Shown here one piece after another: positions 31,723-40,060 of a stretch of 40,060 nt of DNA. The DNA comes from CAIWHR01 sp035541655. GTDB lineage: Bacteria > Pseudomonadota > Gammaproteobacteria > Burkholderiales > Casimicrobiaceae. Numbering within the stretch: position 1 is the stretch's first letter; each line of letters starts with the position of its first letter. The notes beneath the pieces are model-generated. The model was not told the DNA's origin. It ran no database searches and saw nothing but the letters and a program-made list of their open reading frames with translations. The stretch is taken from contig DATKMY010000139.1 in assembly GCA_035541655.1 (NCBI GenBank), positions 1 to 40,060 on the forward strand. Direction: 5' to 3'. Both the position numbers and the translations under genes were made by a program.

Positions 31723-32747
31723 CAATCGGCCATCTGCTGCGTGAGCGCGTTCGACAGCAGACGGGCGGTGACGTCGACGATCGGTATCACGCGTTCGTAC
31801 GCCATTCGCGTCGGGCCGATCACGCCGAGCGTGCCGATCACGCGGCCGTCGACCACGTACGGGGCGGCGATCACGCTGCATTCGTCGAGCGGCACGAGAC
31901 CCGACTCGCCGCCGATGTAGATCTGCACGCCCTGCGAGCGTTGCGAGAGGTCGAGGAGGTGCAGCAGCGACGTCTTCTGCTCGAAGAGCTCGAAGAGACG
32001 GCGCAAGCGCACCATGTCGGAGGCGAGATCCTGCGCCTCGAGCAGGTTCTTCTCGCCATGGACGACGAGCGCCTCGCCTTCGGCGAGCGCCGCTCCGCCG
32101 ACCTCGACCGCGGCGGTCATCAGGCCGACGACGTCTTCGCGCAGCGACTTGAGCTCCTCGGCGAGGAGCGACCGCACTGCACCGTAGGTCTGACCCGCGT
32201 AGTGCTGATTGAAGAAGTTCGTCGCCTCGACGAGCTGCGACTGCGTGTAAGACCGCTCGGTGTGCAGGATGCGGTTCTGCACGTCGCCTTCCGAAGTGAC
32301 GATGATCAACAGCACGCGTCGCTCCGAGAGGCGGAGGAACTCAAGATGCCGGAACGTCGTCTCGCCGCGCTTCGGGGTCATCACGACGCCGGCGAAATGC
32401 GTGAGCTGCGACAGCAATGCTCCCGCGGCAGTGACCAGTTGTTGCGGACGGTCGGCGGTGAGCTCGCCCTCGAGGCGATGGATCTCGCCCTGCTCGAGCG
32501 GCTTCACGACCATCAGGGTGTCGACGAAGAATCGGTAGCCTTTCGACGTCGGGACGCGTCCGGCCGACGTGTGCGGGCTCGCGATGTAGCCCATCTCCTC
32601 GAGGTCCGCCATCACGTTACGGATCGTCGCAGGGGAGAGCTCGAGCCCCGGTTGCTTCGACAGCACCCGCGAACCGACCGGCTGGCCGTCCGTCACGAAC
32701 CGCTCGACCAGCGTCTTCAACAGGTATTGCGCGCGGGGATCCAGCAT
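31722..32747 (-). CDS. hrcA: Heat-inducible transcription repressor HrcA
   Basis: 341 residues. HrcA binds the CIRCE operator and, with GroEL, represses groESL (and dnaK in some bacteria). The N-terminal winged helix contains LDPRAQYLLKTLVERFVTDG and then VGSRVLSKQPGLELSPATIRN, followed by MADLEEMGYIASPHTSAGRV. The ligand-binding middle domain and C-terminal VIGTLGVIGPTRMAYERVIP are typical. No CIRCE (TTAGCACTC-N9-GAGTGCTAA) was seen upstream of hrcA, grpE, dnaK or dnaJ, so its target is probably elsewhere, such as groESL. It is divergent from nadK. Confidence 0.97.
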   Translation of the reverse strand: MLDPRAQYLLKTLVERFVTDGQPVGSRVLSKQPGLELSPATIRNVMADLEEMGYIASPHTSAGRVPTSKGYRFFVDTLMVVKPLEQGEIHRLEGELTADRPQQLVTAAGALLSQLTHFAGVVMTPKRGETTFRHLEFLRLSERRVLLIIVTSEGDVQNRILHTERSYTQSQLVEATNFFNQHYAGQTYGAVRSLLAEELKSLREDVVGLMTAAVEVGGAALAEGEALVVHGEKNLLEAQDLASDMVRLRRLFELFEQKTSLLHLLDLSQRSQGVQIYIGGESGLVPLDECSVIAAPYVVDGRVIGTLGVIGPTRMAYERVIPIVDVTARLLSNALTQQMAD

Positions 32748-32845
32748 CCCGGCATTTTACAGACGGCGCCGACGGGCCGCTCGGCTCGCGATGCCCCCTG
32801 GGGGCGACGCCTGCGGCGCGCCGCCGCATCATGCATCGGTCGGCT

Positions 32846-32873
32846 TTGGCGAGGGGATCGGCTGTGCTCTAAT
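32846..32873 (+). promoter_or_regulatory. Extended -10 promoter abutting the nadK start
   Basis: -35-like TTGGCG (32846-32851), 16-bp spacer, then TGC-TCTAAT (extended -10, hexamer 32868-32873). The predicted start point is about 32880, next to the nadK ATG at 32881, so the mRNA could be leaderless. No ribosome-binding site is visible before the ATG. Confidence 0.4.
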
Positions 32874-32880
32874 CGCGGCG

Positions 32881-33822
32881 ATGACTCCGCCGACGACCAC
32901 CGCCGCCCCTTCCGCCCCTTCCTCCGCTTCGGCGGCGAGAGCGCTGCGGCGCGTGGCCCTCGTCGGCCGCCAGAGCGGCGCCGACCTCGGCGACGCACTC
33001 TGGCGGCTCGCAGGATTCCTGGCGGCCAACGGTCACGAAATCGTCGTCGAAGAGCAGACCGCGCAGTCGACGCCGCTGCCAGGCTATGCGTCGTCGCCCG
33101 CCGAGGCGCTGCCTGCAAAGGCCGATGTCGCGATCGTCGTCGGCGGCGACGGCACGATGCTCGGGATCGCGCGGCGGCTTGCGCCGCTCAACGTTCCCGT
33201 CATCGGCATCAATCAGGGCCGCCTCGGCTTCCTCACCGACATCCCGATCGCGCGGATGGAGGACGCTCTGATGGCGATGCTCCAAGGGCGCTATGTCGAG
33301 GAGCGCCGCGTCCTGCTTGTCGCGGAAGTCGTCCACGAGCAGGGGGCGCGCGACTCGGCGCTTGCGCTGAACGACGTCGTCCTGAATCGCGGTGGCGGGG
33401 GCACGATGATCGAGTGCGCCGTCGAGATCGACGGCCGGTTCGTCTACAAGATGCGTGCCGACGGCGTCATCGTCGCGACGCCGACCGGATCGACGGCGTA
33501 CGCGCTTTCGGCCGGCGGGCCGATCCTCGACCCGCAGATACGCGCGCTCGCGCTCGTCCCGGTCGCGCCCCACGCGCTCACCTATCGCCCGATCGCCGTC
33601 GCCGACACCGCGACCATCGGGATCAAGCTCGAGCGCGGCAGGGACGCCGCGCTCCATTGCGACGGACAGGCTCACTTCGCCCTAGCGGAAGGCGAGCGTG
33701 TCACGGTGCGCCGGGCGCCCTACGAAGCGCGGTTCCTGCACCCCGAGGGGCACGACCATTTCGCGATGCTGCGCGAGAAGCTGCACTGGAGCGAAACCCC
33801 CGAGCGCCTGCGCGGCCAATAA
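32881..33822 (+). CDS. nadK: NAD kinase
   Basis: 313 residues from ATG 32881. It phosphorylates NAD to NADP in the cytoplasm. The diacylglycerol-kinase-like fold has the conserved GGDGTML (88-94) with the catalytic Asp, GINQGRLGFLTDI (about 111-123), the LNDVVLNRGGGGTM loop, and ADGVIVATPTGSTAYALSAGGPI (as a split motif) in the second domain. APHALTYRPIA is typical. The N-terminal 20 residues are a low-complexity Pro/Ala/Ser/Thr extension. It is divergent from hrcA and 8 bp upstream of recN, the usual betaproteobacterial arrangement. Confidence 0.97.
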   Translation: MTPPTTTAAPSAPSSASAARALRRVALVGRQSGADLGDALWRLAGFLAANGHEIVVEEQTAQSTPLPGYASSPAEALPAKADVAIVVGGDGTMLGIARRLAPLNVPVIGINQGRLGFLTDIPIARMEDALMAMLQGRYVEERRVLLVAEVVHEQGARDSALALNDVVLNRGGGGTMIECAVEIDGRFVYKMRADGVIVATPTGSTAYALSAGGPILDPQIRALALVPVAPHALTYRPIAVADTATIGIKLERGRDAALHCDGQAHFALAEGERVTVRRAPYEARFLHPEGHDHFAMLREKLHWSETPERLRGQ

Positions 33823-33830
33823 CCGGGTCT

Positions 33831-35498
33831 ATGCTCCGGCTGCTGTCCATCCGCAACTTCGTCGTCGTCGAAGCGCTCGAGCTCGAGCTCGAGGGCGGCC
33901 TCTCGGTGCTGACCGGCGAGACCGGAGCGGGCAAGTCGATCCTGCTCGACGCGCTCGGTCTGTTGCTCGGCGATCGCTTCGAGTTGCGGCAACTGCGGCC
34001 GGGCAGTGAACGCGCCGAGCTCGCAGCCGAGTTCGGGATCTCGGACCAACCCGATGTCGGCGCCTGGCTTGCCGGCCAGGACCTGGCGGGCGACGGCGAA
34101 ACGCTGCTCCTGCGCCGGACGCTCGACAGCGACGGACGGAGCCGCGCGTGGATCAACGGACGGCCGGCGACACTCGCGCAATTGAAGGAAGCCGGCGAGC
34201 GGCTGGTCGACCTCCACGGCCAGCACGCGCATCAATCGCTCACCGCGCCGGACGTGCAGCGCGGGCTCGTCGACGCTTTCGGGGGATTCGCGGTGCTCAC
34301 CCGCGAAACGGCGGCCGCGTGGAGGGAGTGGCGCACAGCCGCCGAGAGGTGCGAGTCGGCGGCGCAGGCGGCGCGGGCGTCCGCCGCCGAGCGCGAAGCG
34401 CTCGACGCACGCCATCGCGACCTCGCTTCGCTCGACATGTCGCCCGACGAATGGGTGGCGCTATCGCAGCAGCAGTCGCGGCTGGCGCACGCGGCAACGC
34501 TGCTCGAAGCGGCGAGCGCCGCGGAGGACGCGCTTGCGGAGAGCGACGAGGCGCTCGGTCGACGCCTCTCGGCGGTCACCGCACGGCTCGCGGCGAGCGC
34601 GGCGCGGGATCCCGCGCTCTCGCCGATCGTCGCGCTGCTGGAGCCCGCGCGGATTCAGATCGACGAGGCGGCACGCGCGCTGCGGCGCTATCGGCAGACG
34701 CTCGACCTCGATCCGCGGGAGCTCGCGCGCGTCGAAGAGCGCCTCGCCGCGATCCACGACGTCGCGCGCAAGCACCGCGTTCGACCCGAGGCGCTGCCGG
34801 ATCTGCTTGCCGACACGAAGGCGCGGCTCGCCGCGCTCGCCGAATCGGCCGACGCGTCACGGCTTGCCGCGCGCGCGGCCGAGGCGCAGGCCCGCTACGA
34901 GGCGCTCGCTCGCCAGCTCTCGGCCAAGCGCGAGTTCGCCGCACACGAGCTCGAGGCGAGGGTGACCGACGCGATGCAGCAGCTCGCAATGGCCGGCGGC
35001 CGCCTCGAAATCGCGCTCGAACCGCTCCCGACACCGGCGGCATACGGCTGCGAGCAGATCGAGTTTCGGGTCGCGAGCCATCCGAAGCAGCCGCTCGGCC
35101 CCCTCTCGAAGGTGGCGTCCGGAGGCGAGCTCTCGCGAATCGCGCTCGCGATCCAGGTCGTCACGAGCGAAGTCGCTGCGGTGCCGACACTCGTCTTCGA
35201 CGAGGTCGACGCCGGGATCGGCGGCGCTGTGGCGGCGACGGTCGGGAGGCTGCTCCAGGAGCTCGGCGCGCACCGGCAGGTGCTCTGCGTCACGCACCTG
35301 CCACAGGTGGCGACGTTCGCCGACGCGCATTTCCGCGTGACCAAGCATGGCGACGATGCGACCGTACGCGCCGACGTCGAGACGCTCGACGCCGGCGGCC
35401 GCGTCGAGGAACTGGCGCGGATGCTCGCCGGAAGCGCGATCACCGCCAAGTCCCGGGCACACGCGAAGGAACTCCTCGCGCAGCATCGCCGGAGATGA
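33831..35498 (+). CDS. recN: DNA repair protein RecN
   Basis: 555 residues, close to the E. coli length (553). An SMC-like ATPase that works in double-strand break repair. The N-terminal domain has Walker A GETGAGKS (29-36) after LRLLSIRNFVVVEALELEL. A long, Arg/Glu/Ala-rich coiled-coil middle (about 150-380) contains two antiparallel arms. The C-terminal head has LSKVASGGELSRIALAIQ (ABC signature) and the Walker B stretch TLVFDEVDAGIGG, with VLCVTHLPQVATFAD afterwards. The ATG follows the nadK stop by 8 bp, so they are probably co-transcribed. No SOS (LexA) box is visible in the short gap. Confidence 0.97.
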   Translation: MLRLLSIRNFVVVEALELELEGGLSVLTGETGAGKSILLDALGLLLGDRFELRQLRPGSERAELAAEFGISDQPDVGAWLAGQDLAGDGETLLLRRTLDSDGRSRAWINGRPATLAQLKEAGERLVDLHGQHAHQSLTAPDVQRGLVDAFGGFAVLTRETAAAWREWRTAAERCESAAQAARASAAEREALDARHRDLASLDMSPDEWVALSQQQSRLAHAATLLEAASAAEDALAESDEALGRRLSAVTARLAASAARDPALSPIVALLEPARIQIDEAARALRRYRQTLDLDPRELARVEERLAAIHDVARKHRVRPEALPDLLADTKARLAALAESADASRLAARAAEAQARYEALARQLSAKREFAAHELEARVTDAMQQLAMAGGRLEIALEPLPTPAAYGCEQIEFRVASHPKQPLGPLSKVASGGELSRIALAIQVVTSEVAAVPTLVFDEVDAGIGGAVAATVGRLLQELGAHRQVLCVTHLPQVATFADAHFRVTKHGDDATVRADVETLDAGGRVEELARMLAGSAITAKSRAHAKELLAQHRRR

Positions 35499-35536
35499 GC
35501 CCCCACGCGCCGCGTCACATCGTGACGCCGCACAAC

Positions 35537-35560
35537 GAAAACGGCCGCGCGTGGCGGCCG
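35537..35560 (-). terminator. Terminator for the D,D-endopeptidase gene
   Basis: 7-bp stem (35542-35548 with 35554-35560, CGGCCGC and its complement) with a 5-nt loop. On the minus strand it is followed by TTTTCGTT (35534-35541), a U-rich tail. It lies 22 bp beyond the stop of the endopeptidase gene. It also lies 44 bp after recN, but has no T-run in that direction. Confidence 0.6.
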
Positions 35561-35581
35561 CTCTCCCGAACCGAGGGGCGA

Positions 35582-36550
35582 TCAGGCGCGGACGGCCTTC
35601 GCCTGCGAGATGGGCTTCGCGTTGGGGACGCGCTTCGCGTGCCGGGGCGCGCTATAGCCGACGGTCTTCAGCTTGGCCGCCTTCGGCGCTGACCTCGTCG
35701 CGCTGACGGGCGCTGCACTCGAGCGCCCCGTTTCGAGCCACTCGCGGACGCGCTGCGCATCGCCCTGCCGCGTGTACTTCCCCGCCGAGTCCAGCAGCAC
35801 GATCACGAACGGCTTGCTCGCGATCGTCGCCAGCATGACAAGGCACTTGCCGGCCTCGCGGATGTAGCCCGTCTTCGACAGCTGAATCTTCCAGCTGGAA
35901 TTGCTGACCAGGTGGTTGGTGTTGTTGAACCCGAGCACCTGCCCGGTCGGCTGCACTTCGACGTAGTGGCTCGGCGTCGTCGTGAAATCGCGGATCTCGG
36001 AGTACTCGGCGGCGGCGGCCACCAGCGTGGCCAGGTCGTTCGCCGTCGAGACGTTGCGCGGCGAGAGACCGGTGGGATCGGCATAGCTCGTGCGCGTCAT
36101 CCCGAGCGCGCGCGCCTTCTCGTTCATTGCGACGACGAACGCTTCGGTGCCGCCGGGATAGGTACGCGCGAGCGCCGAGGCCGCCCGATTCTCCGACGAC
36201 ATCAGCGCGAGCCGCAGCATCTCGCGCCGCGGCAGCGTCGCGCCTATCCGCAGCCGCGATTTGGTACCCTTCAGGTAGTCGAAATCGTCGGTGTCGATCG
36301 CGATCGACTCGTCCATCGGCAATTTCGCATCGAGCGTCACGATGGCGGTCATCAGCTTGGTGAGCGAGGCAATCGGCGTCACGTCGTCCGCGCCCTTGGT
36401 ATAGACCGAGCGATGCTCGGAGGCGTCCACGACGACTGCGTTGACGGAGGCGAGCTTCAGCTTGCCGGGATCGCGCGAATCCACGTCGGCCGCCGCCACC
36501 GCGAAGCTCGCGGTTAGCGTCAGAAAAACAAGTGACAGGCGGCGTTTCAT
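35582..36550 (-). CDS. pbpG: D-alanyl-D-alanine endopeptidase (PBP7-like, S11 family)
   Basis: 322 residues from ATG 36550 (a TTG at 36565 is less likely; GAGG lies 9 nt before the ATG). Signal peptide MKRRLSLVFLTLTASFAVAA, then a mature periplasmic enzyme that cleaves D,D-cross-links in peptidoglycan. The penicillin-binding triads are SLTK (62-65, nucleophile Ser62), SEN (119-121) and KTG (226-228). The C-terminal tail (about 275-322) is basic and rich in Ala, Lys and Pro, consistent with wall binding. It has its own promoter (36577-36606) in the gap after the ABC transporter gene. Confidence 0.94.
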   Translation of the reverse strand: MKRRLSLVFLTLTASFAVAAADVDSRDPGKLKLASVNAVVVDASEHRSVYTKGADDVTPIASLTKLMTAIVTLDAKLPMDESIAIDTDDFDYLKGTKSRLRIGATLPRREMLRLALMSSENRAASALARTYPGGTEAFVVAMNEKARALGMTRTSYADPTGLSPRNVSTANDLATLVAAAAEYSEIRDFTTTPSHYVEVQPTGQVLGFNNTNHLVSNSSWKIQLSKTGYIREAGKCLVMLATIASKPFVIVLLDSAGKYTRQGDAQRVREWLETGRSSAAPVSATRSAPKAAKLKTVGYSAPRHAKRVPNAKPISQAKAVRA

Positions 36551-36576
36551 CAAGTCTGACCTCAAGTTCCCGGCGC

Positions 36577-36606
36577 TTTATAACACGGACACCGAATGCT
36601 CGCCAA
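36577..36606 (-). promoter_or_regulatory. Sigma-70-like promoter for pbpG
   Basis: On the minus strand: -35 TTGGCG (36601-36606), 18-bp spacer, -10 TATAAA (36577-36582; 5 of 6 to consensus). The predicted start lies about 20 nt before the ATG at 36550. Confidence 0.5.
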
Positions 36607-36654
36607 TCCCCTGGGAACAGAGGGTTTGTCCGCTACAAAACGCTTCTTCTCGGA

Positions 36655-38562
36655 CTACGGGACTGCCGGCGAGACGGGGAAGGAGGCTTCGATCGGCCCC
36701 TCAGCCGATTCCAACGCGTCGGGCCCCCGTTGCGATGACATCGTCGCCCCCCCGCTGGGCGAGGCCGGCTCGTCCTGCGCTTCGGTCTGCTGCAGCTCCC
36801 ACATCCGGGCGTACACGCCGTTCGAAGCAAGAAGCGCGCCGTGCGTTCCCCGCTCGACGATCCGGCCATGATCGAGGACGAGAATCTCGTCTGCGTCGAT
36901 GATCGTCGACAGCCGGTGGGCGATCGTGAGCGTCGTCCGATCCTGGGCGATGCGCCGGAGCTCCGCCTGGATCGCCTTCTCCGACTTCGAGTCGAGCGCC
37001 GAGGTCGCCTCGTCGAAAACGAGGATCCGCGGCCCCTTGAGCACGGCGCGTGCGATCGCCACGCGCTGCTTCTCGCCGCCCGAGAGCTTGAGCCCGCGCT
37101 CCCCGACGGGCGTCGCGTAGCCTCCGGGCGTGCTCTCGATGAACGCGTGGATCTGCGCGAGCTTCGCGGCGACGACGACCTCCTCGTGCGTCGCCCCCGG
37201 CCGTCCGTACGCGATGTTGTACTCGATCGTGTCGTTGAAGAGCACGGTGTCCTGCGGAACGATGCCGATGGCGGCGCGCAGGCTCGCCTGCCGCACCCGC
37301 CGCACGTCCTGCCCGTTCACCGTGATCCTTCCTGCAGTCGCGTCGTAGAAGCGGAAGAGCAGCCGCGAGAGCGTGCTCTTTCCCGCGCCGGAGGCTCCGA
37401 CGACCGCCACCGTCTTGCCGGCCGGAATCGTGAAGCTCACGTCGAACAGGATCTGGCGGTTCGATTCGTACCCGAAGTCGACGTGCTCGAAGCGCACTTC
37501 GCCGTTGCCGACATCGAGCGCCGGCGCGCCCGGGGCATCCGCGACCTCGGCGTGCTCGTGCGCGAGCGCGAACATCCGCTCCATGTCGGCGAGCGCCTGC
37601 TTCACCTCGCGATAGAGAACGCCCAGGAAGTTGAGCGGAATGTAGATCTGGATCATGAACGCGTTGACCAGCACGAGGTCGCCGACCGTCATCGTGCCGG
37701 CGACCACGCCCGCGGTCGCGCGCCACATGATCAGCGTCACGGCGATCGCGATGATCGCGCTCTGCGTGATGTTGAGGAACGAGAGTGACGTCTGGCTCTT
37801 GACCGCAGCCTTCTCCCAGTGCTGCATGCTCTCGTCGTAGCGGTGGGCCTCGAACTCCTCGTTGCCGAAGTACTTGACCGTCTCGTAATTGAGCAGGCTA
37901 TCGATCGCGCGGGTGTTCGCCTTCGAATCGAGCTCGTTCATCTGGCGGCGGAAGGCAGTGCGCCAGTTCGTGATCGTAACCGTCGCGGCGACGTAGAGCG
38001 CGAGCGCGGTGACTGTGATCGCGACGAACGTCCAGTCGTAGCGCGCGATCAGGATCGCGGTGACCAGGCCGATCTCGACGATCGTCGGCAGAATCGAGAA
38101 CAGCGTGTAGCTGATCAGAGTCGAGATCCCGCGCTGGCCGCGCTCGACGTCGCGCGTGAGGCCTCCCGTCTGGCGCGCGAGGTGGAAGCGCAGCGAGAGT
38201 GCGTGCAGGTGGCGGAAGACCTCGAGCGCGATCGTGCGCACCGCGCGCTGCGTGACCTTGGCGAACAGGAACTCGCGGAGCTCGGTGAACGCGGTCGTCG
38301 AGAGCCGCAGCAGGCCGTAGGCGGCGAGCAGCGCGAGCGGAACGGCGAGGGTCGCCGTCCGCGCGTCGAGGCGGTCGACGATCTCCTTCATGAGGAGCGG
38401 TACGCCGACGTTCGCGACCTTCGCCGCGACGAGCGCGCCGATCGCGAGGATCACGCGGTTCCTGTAGGCCCACAGGTACGGCAGCAGCGTGCGGATCGTC
38501 CGCCAGTCGCCGGCACGCGAGGGGTTGGCGCGCGGTGGCGCGGGGATCGGATTGCGGCGCAT
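36655..38562 (-). CDS. Atm1/ABCB7-type ABC exporter (fused permease-ATPase)
   Basis: 635 residues from ATG 38562; the frame stays open upstream to 38721 but that part is low-complexity and overlaps the cls promoter side. The membrane domain (about 40-330) has six segments. It carries residues typical of the Atm1 group, such as HLHALSLRFHLARQTGGL and YETVKYFGNEEFE. The nucleotide-binding domain has Walker A GASGAGKST, signature LSGGEKQRVAIARA, Walker B ILVFDEATSALD and switch His (IAHRLST). Atm1-type exporters move glutathione-linked or iron-sulfur-related compounds, and some give heavy-metal tolerance. The substrate is inferred from family only. Start has no clear ribosome-binding site. Confidence 0.92.
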   Translation of the reverse strand: MRRNPIPAPPRANPSRAGDWRTIRTLLPYLWAYRNRVILAIGALVAAKVANVGVPLLMKEIVDRLDARTATLAVPLALLAAYGLLRLSTTAFTELREFLFAKVTQRAVRTIALEVFRHLHALSLRFHLARQTGGLTRDVERGQRGISTLISYTLFSILPTIVEIGLVTAILIARYDWTFVAITVTALALYVAATVTITNWRTAFRRQMNELDSKANTRAIDSLLNYETVKYFGNEEFEAHRYDESMQHWEKAAVKSQTSLSFLNITQSAIIAIAVTLIMWRATAGVVAGTMTVGDLVLVNAFMIQIYIPLNFLGVLYREVKQALADMERMFALAHEHAEVADAPGAPALDVGNGEVRFEHVDFGYESNRQILFDVSFTIPAGKTVAVVGASGAGKSTLSRLLFRFYDATAGRITVNGQDVRRVRQASLRAAIGIVPQDTVLFNDTIEYNIAYGRPGATHEEVVVAAKLAQIHAFIESTPGGYATPVGERGLKLSGGEKQRVAIARAVLKGPRILVFDEATSALDSKSEKAIQAELRRIAQDRTTLTIAHRLSTIIDADEILVLDHGRIVERGTHGALLASNGVYARMWELQQTEAQDEPASPSGGATMSSQRGPDALESAEGPIEASFPVSPAVP

Positions 38563-38657
38563 CGACTTCGTGGGTGGCGCTACCGCGGTGCGGGCTCGCG
38601 CGATCTGAAGGTCGAGAGGCAGTTTAGCAAACCGGGCGCGCCGCAACCGGCGCGCTT

Positions 38658-39890
38658 TCAGGGTGCGCCGCGATGCAGCGGCAGCCACACGCGCGGCTTC
38701 CTGCGCGGACCGCGGAACCATTCGTTCCCGCCGTAGCCGAGCAATCCCATCGCGACGCGAACCACGCCGTAGGCAAGCCAGATCAGCACCTTGTACGGCC
38801 GCGGGCGGAGCGCCCAGTGCTGCGGCCGCAGGCGCCGCGAGCCGTCGTCGATCATCCGCGCGAGTTCCTCCCGGAGCTGGTTCGCAAAATCCGGATCGCG
38901 GACGAAGACGTTCGCCTCGCGCGACATCAGCAGGCTGTACGGATCGATGTTCGACGATCCGACGGTCGCGACGAGGCCGTCGATCACCGCGACCTTCGCG
39001 TGGAGGAACGATTGGTGGTATTCCTGGATGGTGATGCCCGCGGAGAGGAGCTGTCCGTACAGTGCGCGCGACGCGTAGTGGAGCAGCAGGTACTCGACGC
39101 GCCCCTGCAGCAGCAGCGTAACGGCGACGCCGCGCTCGGCGGCGGCGATCAGCGCGCGCCGGAAGCGGATGCCGGGAAAGAAGTACGAGCTCGCGATCAG
39201 GATCTCATGCTTCGCCGTGCGAATCGCCGCGAGGTATGCCGTCTCGATGTCGCGGCGGTGACGCAGGTTGTCGCGGATCAGGAACTTCGCCGTCTGCGCG
39301 CCCGCGCGCTGCGCGCGCCGCGGCGACGGGAACAGCGGCACCTCGCTCCTGCGGAACTGCACCAGCTCGTTGATCGCCCAGACGCGCTGCATCGTGCGCA
39401 CGATCGGAACGAGCAGCGGGCCCTCGATGCGCAGCGCGAAGTCCACGCGCGGCGGCTTCTGCCCCGGCGTGTTGACGTCGTCGATGATGTTGATGCCGCC
39501 GACGAACGCGATGCGCCCGTCGATGTGGGCGAGCTTCCGATGGAGCCGCCGCAACCGGTGCGAGCGGAACTGCCACGGCGCGACTTCGGGCCGGTACTTG
39601 AGCAGCGATACCTTCCCGTCCTCGAGTTCGCGCTCGATCGCCGCGGTCAGGTAGTGCCGGGCCCCCCAGCCGTCGACGAGGACGCGGACGACGATCCCGC
39701 GTTGCGCGGCGCGAACGAGCGCAGCGGTGACGATCCGGCCGACGTCGTCGTCGGCGTAGATGTAGGTCTCGAGCCAGACCTCGCGCTCGGCGCGGTCGAT
39801 CGCACGCGCGAGCGCCGGGAAATATTCGCCGCCGCTCCGCAGCAGCGTCACGCGGTTGCCCGGCAGGAAGCGATTCAGCGCCGCTTCCAT
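38658..39890 (-). CDS. clsB: Cardiolipin synthase B-like phospholipase-D protein
   Basis: 410 residues (E. coli ClsB 413). It makes cardiolipin from phosphatidylglycerol (or with phosphatidylethanolamine-type donors) at the inner membrane. Both HKD catalytic motifs are intact: His117-Lys119-Asp124 (LHRKLAHIDG) and His297-Lys299-Asp304 (FLHAKVAVIDG), the latter followed by TVGSSNIDPYS. The C-terminus has a short hydrophobic membrane-associated helix (YKVLIWLAYGVVRVAMGLLG). ATG 39890 overlaps the upstream phosphatase-type gene by 16 bp. In E. coli the same pair occurs as ybhP-clsB (ybhO). Confidence 0.95.
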   Translation of the reverse strand: MEAALNRFLPGNRVTLLRSGGEYFPALARAIDRAEREVWLETYIYADDDVGRIVTAALVRAAQRGIVVRVLVDGWGARHYLTAAIERELEDGKVSLLKYRPEVAPWQFRSHRLRRLHRKLAHIDGRIAFVGGINIIDDVNTPGQKPPRVDFALRIEGPLLVPIVRTMQRVWAINELVQFRRSEVPLFPSPRRAQRAGAQTAKFLIRDNLRHRRDIETAYLAAIRTAKHEILIASSYFFPGIRFRRALIAAAERGVAVTLLLQGRVEYLLLHYASRALYGQLLSAGITIQEYHQSFLHAKVAVIDGLVATVGSSNIDPYSLLMSREANVFVRDPDFANQLREELARMIDDGSRRLRPQHWALRPRPYKVLIWLAYGVVRVAMGLLGYGGNEWFRGPRRKPRVWLPLHRGAP

Positions 39891-40060
39891 TTGAGGTCGA
39901 ACGTGGCGTGCAGCGCGGCGTGGTCGGAAATCCGCCCGCCCGGATAGGCGTAATGGATGTGCGCGTCGACGATCGACAGGCCGCGCGCATAGATCCGGTC
40001 GAGGCTGAATACGGGCAGCACCGACGGAAAGGTCCGCGCGGGGCGCCCGCGGACCGCCTC
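39875..40060 (-). CDS. Endonuclease/exonuclease/phosphatase-family protein (YbhP-like), C-terminal part
   Basis: Only the last 61 residues are in the window; the frame runs off the right edge. They contain FPSVLPVFSLDRIYARGLS and the active-site GGRISDHAALHATFDL, in which Ser-Asp-His is the family's terminal catalytic motif. The stop at 39875 overlaps the clsB start by 16 bp, so the two are translationally coupled. This matches the E. coli ybhP-clsB pair; a phosphodiesterase acting near membrane lipid is plausible, but no substrate is known. Confidence 0.85.
   Translation of the reverse strand, partial: EAVRGRPARTFPSVLPVFSLDRIYARGLSIVDAHIHYAYPGGRISDHAALHATFDLKWKRR

Noticed and set aside
1..40060. 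CRISPR array, prophage or rRNA operon
   Set aside because: No regularly spaced direct repeats, phage genes or rRNA sequence were found on either strand.

Overview
The window is GC-rich chromosomal DNA that reads as a betaproteobacterium, probably Burkholderiales- or Rhodocyclales-like. The reasons are the gene order queA-tgt-yajC-secD-secF, the block hrcA-(small gene)-hemH-grpE-dnaK-dnaJ with nadK-recN divergent from it, the start of a very large NAD-type glutamate dehydrogenase, and an E. coli-type purB. Genes are tightly packed on both strands. No prophage, insertion sequence with a transposase, rRNA operon or CRISPR array was seen.

Layout. 1-324 (-): 5' end of the NAD-glutamate dehydrogenase, cut by the window edge. 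463-549: tRNA-Leu(CAA). 550-894: gene-poor stretch with a minus-strand terminator that implies an unrecognised leftward small RNA. 895-6550 (+): queuosine genes queA and tgt, then the Sec accessory genes yajC, secD and secF. 6561-6680: REP/MITE-like inverted-repeat element. 6688-7356 (+): DedA membrane protein, convergent with purB (7383-8759, -). 8836-9318 (-): conserved protein of unknown function.

9555-15814 (+) is the most unusual part, a run of six signalling genes. It holds an OmpR-type response regulator with no histidine kinase beside it, a calcineurin-like metallophosphoesterase, a Ser/Thr kinase fused to a universal stress domain, a 65-residue membrane protein, a CrbS/CbrA-like sensor kinase with a sodium/solute-symporter sensor half, and a stand-alone receiver. 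It is followed by an MHS-family carboxylate-type transporter (16027-17673, +) and, convergent to that, acetyl-CoA synthetase acs (17853-19832, -). Divergent from acs is a class I fumarase (20058-21584, +). The set suggests an acetate/organic-acid sensing and uptake locus, in line with the known control of acs by CrbS-type systems.

21745-24054 (+): membrane GGDEF-EAL protein. 24129-25920 (-): a MobA/MocA-like nucleotidyltransferase and an orphan LivK-type binding protein. 26020-32747 (-): dnaJ, dnaK, grpE, hemH, an NTF2-like protein and the heat-shock repressor hrcA, with two sigma-32-like promoters (before grpE and before dnaK). 32881-35498 (+): nadK and recN. 35582-39890 (-): a D,D-endopeptidase (PBP7 type), an ABCB7/Atm1-type ABC exporter and a ClsB-type cardiolipin synthase, which overlaps the 3' end of an endonuclease/exonuclease/phosphatase-family gene cut by the right edge.

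The hexamer TAGACT recurs upstream of several genes in the sense direction and may be the working -10 element of this genome.
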